10,262 bases of DNA, taken from Desulfocapsa sulfexigens (lineage in GTDB: Bacteria; Desulfobacterota; Desulfobulbia; Desulfobulbales; Desulfocapsaceae). Each line of letters starts with the position of its first letter. Position 1 is the first letter of the stretch. Of the stretch, positions 1 through 5,310 are shown piece by piece. The position numbers were made by a program, and so were the translations under genes. The notes below the pieces were generated by a model. That model was not told where the DNA came from, ran no database searches, and was given only the letters and a program-made list of their open reading frames with translations. The stretch is from the NCBI GenBank assembly GCA_020721165.1, contig DYNG01000015.1, forward strand, positions 1 to 10,262, given 5' to 3'.

Positions 1-212
1 CGGGGCGCATGAAAATGGTGAAGCCAACGCAGCCTTCGTGCCTGTATTGACTGGCAAATGCCAAGCGATTGCAGGATTTAGGTTGCAGATAAAAAACCAC
101 GATACAACGGCAAAAACAAGGGGAGTATGGTACATTTGTTCTTCCACCCTCACAAAGCACAAAAAATCGCCAGACCCCAAATTTTCTGACATTTAATCAC
201 AAGGATGAAAAA

Positions 213-698
213 ATGTACACTCCAATCTTGGCCAGCCTGGGCTTTATCCTCTCCCCAGAGCGGCAGCACACCCTGCTCATTCATCGAAACAGACGACACG
301 CCGATCCCCATCTGGGAAAGTATAACGGATTGGGTGGGAAAATGGAACGGCATGAAGATATGGCCTCCTGCCTCAGACGGGAGATCCAGGAAGAATCAGG
401 CCTGATCTGTGAAGAACTGTCATTGCGGGGAACCGTCAGTTGGCCGGGGTTTGGCCCTGATGGTGAAGACTGGTTCGGCTTTATCTTCCGGATAGATCGT
501 TTCAGCGGCATCCTCCAGCCTCAAAACGATGAGGGAGACCTGCAATGGCACCGGATTGATACGCTCCACCGCCTTCCCATGTGGGAAGGCGACCGCTATT
601 TTCTGGATATGGTTTTTGATGATGATCCCCGGATATTTTATGGCTGCATGCCCTATCATAACGGCCAGCCAGTGCACTGGAGCTATTCTCGAAACTGA
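213..698 (+). CDS. Nudix hydrolase, MutT/MTH1-like (8-oxo-dGTP diphosphatase type)
   Basis: A 161-residue single-domain Nudix hydrolase, expected to cleave a nucleoside diphosphate-X substrate in the cytoplasm; family relatives remove oxidised purine nucleotides such as 8-oxo-dGTP from the pool. The full Nudix box is visible at residues 42-64 (G-x5-E-x7-REIQEESGL), so the metal-binding glutamates E57, E60 and E61 are intact. The preceding KYNGLGGK and the C-terminal part (an MWEGDRYF stretch followed by FYG) resemble human MTH1/NUDT1 more than E. coli MutT; this is from memory of the family. The ATG at 213 follows AAGGA at 201-205; an ATG at 205 is out of frame. The gene lies 103 bases before the zapB-like gene and is probably transcribed separately, because a good promoter sits between them. 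Substrate specificity cannot be read from sequence; the enzyme class is near certain. Confidence 0.95.
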   Translation: MYTPILASLGFILSPERQHTLLIHRNRRHADPHLGKYNGLGGKMERHEDMASCLRREIQEESGLICEELSLRGTVSWPGFGPDGEDWFGFIFRIDRFSGILQPQNDEGDLQWHRIDTLHRLPMWEGDRYFLDMVFDDDPRIFYGCMPYHNGQPVHWSYSRN

Positions 699-710
699 TC
701 GGGTTAATCC

Positions 711-739
711 TTGCGATGATACGAGGGGGCGAGTATACT
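711..739 (+). promoter_or_regulatory. Sigma70-like promoter for the zapB-zapA pair
   Basis: TTGCGA at 711-716 and TATACT at 734-739 are separated by exactly 17 bases, a good match to the housekeeping consensus. The predicted start near 746 gives a leader of about 55 bases before the ATG at 802. The leader holds an almost loopless inverted repeat (GAAAAAGAG / CTCTTTTTT, about 751-769) of unknown meaning. Confidence 0.6.
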
Positions 740-801
740 GAAATAAGATTGAAAAAGAGCCTCTTTTTTCATGGATAACAACCAATTCAGGAGCAATAAA
801 T

Positions 802-1101
802 ATGCAAGAAGAAAAAGAACTCGCACGACTGGAAGATATAGTGGCCAAGCTTTTAACACGATTTAATTCCTTGCAGGCCGATAAAAAAAAAGTTGATGAC
901 CTGTTAGTGCAACGGGAAGCCACCATTTCCACCCTGCAGGATGAACTGGCGGGCCTCAAGGATGAAAGAGGAGCGATCGGCAGTCGGGTTTCCAACCTGC
1001 TTGACCAGATAGAGGCCTGGGAAGCCAGCGCCGTCACCGACGATGATACCGGGGACACTGAACAAAGCCCTGAAGGTGGCGTGCAGGGCACCCTGTTTTA
1101 A
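802..1101 (+). CDS. zapB: Small coiled-coil protein, ZapB-like cell-division factor
   Basis: A 99-residue, highly charged protein. Residues 1-75 are almost entirely helical heptad sequence rich in E, K, L, D and Q without glycine-proline breaks, typical of a dimeric coiled coil. Residues 76-95 are an acidic, probably disordered tail, ending in GTLF. ZapB in E. coli is a similar-length coiled coil that bridges the Z-ring through ZapA, and a small coiled-coil gene directly before zapA is a common arrangement. The ZapB name therefore rests on size, coiled-coil character and the neighbouring zapA rather than on a diagnostic motif. AGGAG at 789-793 is well placed for the ATG at 802. The stop is 9 bases before the zapA start, implying one transcript. 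Alternative: an uncharacterised coiled-coil partner of ZapA. Confidence 0.7.
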   Translation: MQEEKELARLEDIVAKLLTRFNSLQADKKKVDDLLVQREATISTLQDELAGLKDERGAIGSRVSNLLDQIEAWEASAVTDDDTGDTEQSPEGGVQGTLF

Positions 1102-1110
1102 GGTGCTGAG

Positions 1111-1437
1111 TTGGAAAGACTGGTTCGGTTTGAACTTTTAGGTCAGATATATTCCTTTTATACGGCGGCCCCTGAAAATGAGGTGACAGAGGCTGTTGCC
1201 CTGGTACAGAAGGCAGTGACCGAAAATATATCCGGCCCGGCCGGGGCCATTGCCGCCACCAAGGCGGCCATTGTAACGGCCCTGAACATTGCTTCGCAGC
1301 ACATTGCCTTAAAGATACAATACGAAGACTACAAACGGGAGACGGAACAGCGTATCCGCCTGCTCACACAGCAGATTGACCTGGGGCTTTCTGCGGAAAA
1401 AAGGAAGGATGAAGGAGAAGATTCCTTTTCTCTTTGA
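1111..1437 (+). CDS. zapA: Cell division protein ZapA
   Basis: A 108-residue ZapA-family protein, which binds and bundles FtsZ filaments at mid-cell. Visible family features are the N-terminal strand pattern RFELLGQIYSFY (residues 5-16), an alanine-rich helix around 48-66 (AIAATKAAIVTALNIASQHI) and a long C-terminal coiled coil (about 66-95) used for tetramer formation. The start is TTG at 1111, preceded by AAGGTG at 1100-1105, which overlaps the stop codon of the zapB-like gene. No ATG lies nearby in frame, so translation may be coupled to the upstream gene. The C-terminal tail after residue 95 (KRKDEGEDSFSL) is charged and probably flexible. The 6S RNA gene lies directly downstream. Confidence 0.87.
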   Translation: MERLVRFELLGQIYSFYTAAPENEVTEAVALVQKAVTENISGPAGAIAATKAAIVTALNIASQHIALKIQYEDYKRETEQRIRLLTQQIDLGLSAEKRKDEGEDSFSL

Positions 1438-1460
1438 TTTCCCTGAAACCATGTTATAAT
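1433..1460 (+). promoter_or_regulatory. Candidate upstream promoter of the 6S RNA
   Basis: A perfect TATAAT lies at 1455-1460, just after the zapA stop. The -35 is weak: CTTTGA at 1432-1437 gives 17-base spacing, or TTGATT at 1434-1439 gives 15. Transcription from about 1467 would give a precursor with roughly 75-80 extra bases 5' of the folded RNA. Those bases include a stem of TCGGATGGGC (1485-1494) with GCCTACCCGA (1505-1514). Confidence 0.5.
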
Positions 1461-1534
1461 CACTCTGCTTAGAATAAGATCAATTCGGATGGGCGGAAAG
1501 AGGGGCCTACCCGAAAAGTTTTGCACCAGATTTT

Positions 1535-1543
1535 TGATATTTT
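1535..1543 (+). promoter_or_regulatory. Candidate proximal extended -10 promoter of the 6S RNA
   Basis: TGATATTTT at 1535-1543 fits an extended -10 element (TG-n-TATTTT) and would start transcription near 1550, within a few bases of the predicted 5' end of the 6S RNA. No good -35 is present. Two-promoter control is known for E. coli ssrS, so a tandem arrangement is plausible, but this element is in A/T-rich sequence and could be chance. Confidence 0.35.
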
Positions 1544-1719
1544 ATTTTTTCCCTGCCCTGTTGGTGATCAGCAGAGTGTTGAGCCAACTCTCACAAAAAG
1601 GGTGCCTTTGCGGTTTTCAAAAAGAAAATTGCTCGTCAATTTTCTCGATGAGGCCTTGAGTTCTACCCACCTATTTATTAGGTTTAATCATCCTGCTGAC
1701 ACGGCAGGGTGGGGATTTT
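1544..1719 (+). ncRNA. ssrS: 6S RNA
   Basis: About 176 bases folding like 6S RNA, which mimics an open promoter and traps sigma70-RNA polymerase. The closing helix is CCCTGCC (1551-1557) with GGCAGGG (1703-1709), then TCAGCAG (1568-1574) with CTGCTGA (1693-1699). The apical hairpin is a perfect 8-base-pair stem, GAAAATTG (1624-1631) with CAATTTTC (1637-1644). On the 3' side of the central bubble a small hairpin ACCTA-loop-TAGGT (1669-1683) sits where E. coli 6S RNA has its CCTTG/CAAGG hairpin. Blocks resembling E. coli ssrS run in the same order: TTGAGCC, CACAAAAAGGGTGCC, GCGGTT, GAGGCCTTGAGTT and CACCT. The position between zapA and rny fits the usual ssrS location beside zapA. The ends are estimated by alignment to E. 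coli and may be off by about 10 bases. Confidence 0.87.
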
Positions 1720-2257
1720 ATACCAGGAAAAGCGGGGGACAACCTGCCTTTCTGTTTTTATATCCAGAACGCCTCACACCCCTCTACCCATTCGGCCATC
1801 CCCGTGATGACCGACCGAAATAGAGGAGGGCAACTGGAATTCATCTGCAAAATCGTTGATAACTGTAGAAATGACGCTGAACATACCAGTCAAGTTCGGG
1901 AAGAAAAAGACTATTGAAACAATGAGTTAAGGCGGTCAACAAGAAACTTTTCTGATTTATTACAGACGCTTGACTGATTTTTATATAAACAGTTCCACAT
2001 TCACGGGCCGTTCACCGAATGAATTGGCCCGCCGCACCTGCTCTTTGTGTGACCCTATTTTATTGAGTGAATGTTGAATTGTGTGATAAGAGAATAGAGG
2101 CAGGCCCCGCTTTCCTCTGAATTTTTGTTACCAGCTTTTTCCTCCATCCTTCCTGCGTGTGTTCCTCTTCGGTGGCCTGATCTTCACTTCAGCCACAGCC
2201 TTTTTTTATCTCCTGTTATCAAGCTGATATTGCCCATATTACAAGGGTTAATGATCT
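1720..2257 (+). other. Gene-poor gap between 6S RNA and rny
   Basis: About 540 bases without a convincing gene, and the longest non-coding stretch here. It contains two clear stem-loops. The first is compound at 1779-1830: CCCCTCTA pairs with TAGAGGAGGG with one bulge, and an inner TTCGG pairs with CCGAA. The second is at 2004-2031: CGGGCC with GGCCCG, inner TTCA with TGAA. The first hides an AGGAGGG sequence that resembles a ribosome binding site but has no ATG, GTG or TTG at a proper distance. A 36-codon frame from ATG 1807 to TGA 1915-1917 is open but lacks its own binding site. A weak promoter-like pair (TTGAGT 2063-2068, GATAAG 2085-2090) could serve rny. The stretch probably holds the rny promoter and leader. 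Confidence 0.5.
1732..1759 (+). terminator. Possible terminator of the 6S RNA
   Basis: GCGGG (1732-1736) pairs with CCTGC (1743-1747), including one G-U pair, around a six-base loop. It is followed by CTTTCTG and a run of five T at 1755-1759. The stem is short and the T-run is displaced, so it would be a weak intrinsic terminator. Confidence 0.35.
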
Positions 2258-3835
2258 ATGGAATTCTTCAGCCAGCCGTATTTTCTGCTGTTAACCGGCA
2301 GTCTTACCGGCATTATTACGGGCATTATCGGCGGTTTTTTCTTACGCAAACGATTTGTCGAAAATCATCGAACCAACATTGAAATTCAAGGTAAGCAACT
2401 GATCGAGAACGCGCTTTTTGAATCTGAACGAATCAAAAAGGATGCGATATTACAGAGCAAAGAAGCGGCCTACCAGGTAAAACAGGCCGTTGAAGAAGAG
2501 ATTCGGGCCGACAAGGCCGACTTGAAAGACGAACGGCGCCAGCTTGGGGAAAAAAAAGAGCAGCTCAAACGGGAACAGGAGGGTCTGAATAACCGGGAGC
2601 AGGAGCTTCAGAACGGCGAGGACGGTCTGCAACAACAGAAAGATTCTCTGCAAAAAAAGAATAAAGAAGTCGAACAGCTTATCCTGCATCAACGCAACGA
2701 ACTGGAAAAAATAGCCGGCATCAATAGGGAGGAAGCCAAAAAACTCCTGATGGACTCCATGGAGAGTGAGGCGCGCATGCAGGCGGCCAAAAGACTGGCC
2801 CGTATTGAACAGGAAATGAAGATGGAGGCGGATAAGAAAGGAAAAAATATCCTGGCCCTGGCCATCTCCCGTTATGCCGGCGACTATGTTGCCGATAAAA
2901 CCGTCTCCATGGTGCCCCTGCCCAACGATGAAATGAAGGGGCGCATCATTGGCCGTGAAGGCAGGAATATTCGGGCCATTGAGGCGGCCACCGGCATTGA
3001 TATTATCATTGACGATACCCCCGAGGCCGTTATTTTGTCCGGCTTTAACCCGGTGCGCCGGGAGGTGGCCCGTCTGTCCATGCTGCAACTCATCAACGAT
3101 GGGCGCATCCATCCGGCCCGCATTGAAGAAATCGTCGCCAAGGTCACCAAGGAACTGGATGTGACCATGCGCGAGGCCGGTGAGCAGGCCACCTTTGATG
3201 TGGGCGCCCATGGCGTTCATGCCGAACTCATCAACATCCTGGGCCGCCTGAAATATCGGACCAGCTACGGCCAGAATGTCCTCCAGCACTCGCTGGAAGT
3301 GGCCTTTCTCTGCGGGATCATGGCGGCGGAACTGGGTATTGATGTCAAAATGGCCAAGCGGGCCGGCCTCCTCCACGACATTGGCAAGGCCGTGGATCAC
3401 GAGGTGGAAGGGTCGCATGCCATCATTGGCCGTGATCTGGCCAAAAAATACGGGGAGCCGGAAGAGGTCGTCTATGCGATCGGCGCCCACCATGAAGACC
3501 TGCCACCTATCAGTGTACTTGATATCCTGGTTCAGTCCGCCGACGCCCTCTCCGGCGCCCGCCCCGGGGCCCGCAAAGAGATGTTGCAAACCTATGTCAA
3601 GCGGCTGGAAGACCTGGAAAATATTGCCAACTCCTTTGAAGGTGTCGAAAAATCATACGCCATCCAAGCCGGACGGGATCTGCGCATTATTGTGGATTCC
3701 AAAAAAATTCAGGATGCCGAGGCCATCGTGCTCAGTCAGGATATTGCCAAGAGCATCGAAGCGCAACTCACCTACCCTGGACAGATTCGCGTCACCGTGA
3801 TTCGTGAGACCCGGGCCGTGGAATTTGCCCGCTAA
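2258..3835 (+). CDS. rny: Ribonuclease Y
   Basis: A 525-residue membrane-anchored endoribonuclease that starts mRNA decay, close to the 520 residues of B. subtilis RNase Y. Domains in order: one transmembrane helix (about residues 9-29) followed by basic RKR; a long charged coiled coil (about 35-165); a KH RNA-binding domain with GRIIGREGRN at 228-237; and an HD phosphohydrolase domain with H344, the HD pair H373-D374 in LLHDIGK, H411-H412 and D429. The C-terminus, RVTVIRETRAVEFAR, is the typical family ending. All expected metal-binding residues are present. The ATG at 2258 follows AAGGG at 2243-2247; an ATG at 2251 is out of frame. RNase Y in B. subtilis and other bacteria sits at the inner membrane. 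Its location downstream of 6S RNA and upstream of tyrS gives an RNA-metabolism neighbourhood. Confidence 0.97.
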   Translation: MEFFSQPYFLLLTGSLTGIITGIIGGFFLRKRFVENHRTNIEIQGKQLIENALFESERIKKDAILQSKEAAYQVKQAVEEEIRADKADLKDERRQLGEKKEQLKREQEGLNNREQELQNGEDGLQQQKDSLQKKNKEVEQLILHQRNELEKIAGINREEAKKLLMDSMESEARMQAAKRLARIEQEMKMEADKKGKNILALAISRYAGDYVADKTVSMVPLPNDEMKGRIIGREGRNIRAIEAATGIDIIIDDTPEAVILSGFNPVRREVARLSMLQLINDGRIHPARIEEIVAKVTKELDVTMREAGEQATFDVGAHGVHAELINILGRLKYRTSYGQNVLQHSLEVAFLCGIMAAELGIDVKMAKRAGLLHDIGKAVDHEVEGSHAIIGRDLAKKYGEPEEVVYAIGAHHEDLPPISVLDILVQSADALSGARPGARKEMLQTYVKRLEDLENIANSFEGVEKSYAIQAGRDLRIIVDSKKIQDAEAIVLSQDIAKSIEAQLTYPGQIRVTVIRETRAVEFAR

Positions 3836-3932
3836 GCCGTCGTTCAAAAATAACTCATACCTTTTTAGCTCCAAGAACGGCATAATGGGCCGTAAATAAA
3901 TGAAAAAAGTATGGGTTATTTCTTAACGGCCC
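3836..3932. repeat. Nested inverted repeat with two alternative folds between rny and tyrS
   Basis: The element begins on the base after the rny stop. Fold 1 is one long hairpin: GCCGT (3836-3840) with ACGGC (3926-3930), and AAATAACTCATAC-C-TTTTT (3848-3866) with AAAAA-A-GTATGGGTTATTT (3903-3921), with one mismatch and one G-T pair. At its tip is a small hairpin ACGGC (3877-3881) with GCCGT (3889-3893). Fold 2 is two side-by-side hairpins: GCCGTCGTTC (3836-3845) with GAACGGC (3875-3881), and GGGCCGT (3887-3893) with ACGGCCC (3926-3932). The GCCGT/ACGGC unit thus occurs four times in alternating orientation. A CCCC-TAA-GGGG hairpin (3930-3940) follows. This could be an attenuator or processing site for tyrS, or a small miniature transposable element. 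The T-box specifier/antiterminator consensus used for tRNA sensing in Firmicutes is not visible. Confidence 0.7.
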
Positions 3933-3981
3933 CTAAGGGGTGAAGGGGATCACATCCTTGCCAGGAGGCATCGTATCTGCC

Positions 3982-5196
3982 ATGCAAAATAATATTGACC
4001 AACAGATGGCGCTCATTGAACGGGGAATCGTGGAGTGCATTTCCCGTGAAGAGCTGCGAAAGAAACTCGAAAAATCAGCGGCCACCGGCATTCCCTTGCG
4101 GATCAAGGCCGGATTTGACCCCACCGCCCCTGATCTGCATCTGGGACACACGGTGCTTTTGCAAAAGCTGAAGCATTTTCAGGATCTTGGCCATGACATC
4201 TATTTCCTGATTGGCGATTTTACCGGTATGATCGGCGATCCCACCGGTAAATCAGAGACCCGCAAGGCCCTGACCCGTGAAGATGTCGCCAGAAATGCCG
4301 AGAGCTACAAGGAGCAGGTCTTCAAAATTCTTGATCCCCAGAAAACCAAGGTCGTCTTTAACAGCCAGTGGCTGTCACAACTGGACTCCTTCGCCATGAT
4401 TCGTCTGGCCTCGGAATTGACCGTCGCCCGCATGCTGGAGCGGGAGGATTTCAAGGTTCGGTTCCGCGCAGGCAGTCCCATTTCCATCCACGAATTTCTC
4501 TATCCCCTGATCCAGGGCTACGATTCGGTGGCCATTGAGGCCGATGTGGAACTGGGCGGCACCGATCAGTTGTTCAATCTGCTCATGGGACGAGATCTCC
4601 AACGATCCCGCCAGCAATCCCCGCAGGTGGTTCTCACCCTTCCGCTGCTGGAGGGCCTGGACGGGGTGAACAAGATGAGCAAATCACTGGGGAATTATAT
4701 CGGCATTACCGAATCGGCCACCGATATCTATGGCAAGCTGCTGTCCATCTCCGACCCCCTGATGTTTCGCTATTATGAGCTGCTCAGTGACCTGGGAGCC
4801 GCTGAAATCGCGGCGCTCAGACAGGAGATGGAGAGCGGCGCCCGTCATCCCAAAGAGATCAAAAAACAGTTGGCCCGCGAACTGACGGCCCGCTTTCATT
4901 CCCCGGAGGCAGCGGCGCTGGCCGAGCAGAATTTTGAGCAGGTCTTTCAAAAAGGGGGGGTGCCCGATGATATCCCGGAAAAGCAGCTGAGCGGAACCGA
5001 GGCTATCTGGCTGCCGCAACTGCTGGTGGATGCCGGTCTGGTCAGCTCGTCGTCGGATGGCCGGCGCATGATCCAGCAGAATGCCGTTTCCATCAATGGC
5101 AAAAAAATAAGCGATGTCAAAGCCGTGGTGGAACCACAGGGAGAGGTTCTGCTGAAGGTGGGAAAACTTCGCTACTGCAAGGTCTGCTTTCGATAG
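3982..5196 (+). CDS. tyrS: Tyrosyl-tRNA synthetase
   Basis: Class I tyrosyl-tRNA synthetase, which attaches tyrosine to tRNA-Tyr. From the ATG at 3982 the protein has 404 residues, a normal bacterial length. The Rossmann catalytic domain carries HLGH at 53-56 (the HIGH motif), GGTDQ at 192-196 and KMSKS at 231-235. The C-terminal S4 RNA-binding domain covers roughly 343-400. The frame is open back to a GTG at 3940, which would add 14 residues. The ATG is preferred because AGGAGG lies at 3963-3968, although its 13-base spacing is longer than ideal, and the extra residues look non-conserved. The folding element at 3836-3932 lies just upstream and is well placed to affect expression. tyrS converges on the aldolase/dehydrogenase gene. 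Confidence 0.97.
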   Translation: MQNNIDQQMALIERGIVECISREELRKKLEKSAATGIPLRIKAGFDPTAPDLHLGHTVLLQKLKHFQDLGHDIYFLIGDFTGMIGDPTGKSETRKALTREDVARNAESYKEQVFKILDPQKTKVVFNSQWLSQLDSFAMIRLASELTVARMLEREDFKVRFRAGSPISIHEFLYPLIQGYDSVAIEADVELGGTDQLFNLLMGRDLQRSRQQSPQVVLTLPLLEGLDGVNKMSKSLGNYIGITESATDIYGKLLSISDPLMFRYYELLSDLGAAEIAALRQEMESGARHPKEIKKQLARELTARFHSPEAAALAEQNFEQVFQKGGVPDDIPEKQLSGTEAIWLPQLLVDAGLVSSSSDGRRMIQQNAVSINGKKISDVKAVVEPQGEVLLKVGKLRYCKVCFR

Positions 5197-5222
5197 CCTT
5201 TTCGTACTTCTTCATTGATCCG

Positions 5223-5278
5223 GCTGGTCGTCACTGGGGGGCAAGAGGGCGGCCAGAGAATCACCAGAAATGACCAGC
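5223..5278. terminator. Possible weak stem-loop between convergent genes
   Basis: GCTGGTC (5223-5229) pairs perfectly with GACCAGC (5272-5278) in the 114-base space between the stops of tyrS and the aldolase/dehydrogenase gene. The loop is long (42 bases) and no T-run follows on either strand, so calling it a bidirectional terminator rests mainly on position. Confidence 0.2.
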
Positions 5279-5310
5279 GCTGACGGCTGAACTGGAAGGC
5301 CGCCGGGCGA

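Noticed and set aside
2..196. An open frame of about 64 codons running in from the left edge and ending at TAA 194-196, possibly the end of an upstream gene.
   Set aside because: No recognisable family, a composition unlike the neighbouring genes (many Lys, Thr and Asn codons, low GC third positions), and the stop falls beside the Nudix ribosome binding site. Open by chance is as likely.
751..769. GAAAAAGAG/CTCTTTTTT as a terminator for the Nudix gene.
   Set aside because: The arms have essentially no loop, the stem is A/T-rich, and it falls downstream of the zapB promoter in its leader.
420..1091. A 223-codon open frame on the minus strand across the Nudix and zapB-like genes.
   Set aside because: It is antisense to two well-supported genes, is Ser/Arg/Pro-rich, and shows no motif; it is a shadow of plus-strand codon bias.
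1521..1823. A 100-codon plus-strand open frame starting in the 6S region.
   Set aside because: It runs through the whole 6S RNA fold, has no ribosome binding site and no family resemblance.
1871..1930. A 19-codon frame (ATG 1871 to TAA 1928-1930) with a basic KKK stretch, considered as a small peptide or gene remnant.
   Set aside because: No ribosome binding site precedes it, and it is too short to judge; kept only as part of the unexplained gap.
2125..2382. An 85-codon plus-strand open frame overlapping the 5' end of rny in another frame.
   Set aside because: No binding site or motif; it overlaps 125 bases of rny, whose own start has a proper binding site.
2450..3589. A 379-codon open frame on the minus strand inside rny.
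   Set aside because: It lies wholly antisense to RNase Y, whose motifs are complete. The Phe/Gly/His-rich product is typical of a reverse shadow of a coiled-coil and GC-rich coding sequence.
3836..3981. A T-box riboswitch for tyrS.
   Set aside because: The folding element is present, but no T-box consensus sequence (AGGGTGG-type antiterminator motif) or intrinsic terminator with a T-run before the start codon could be found.
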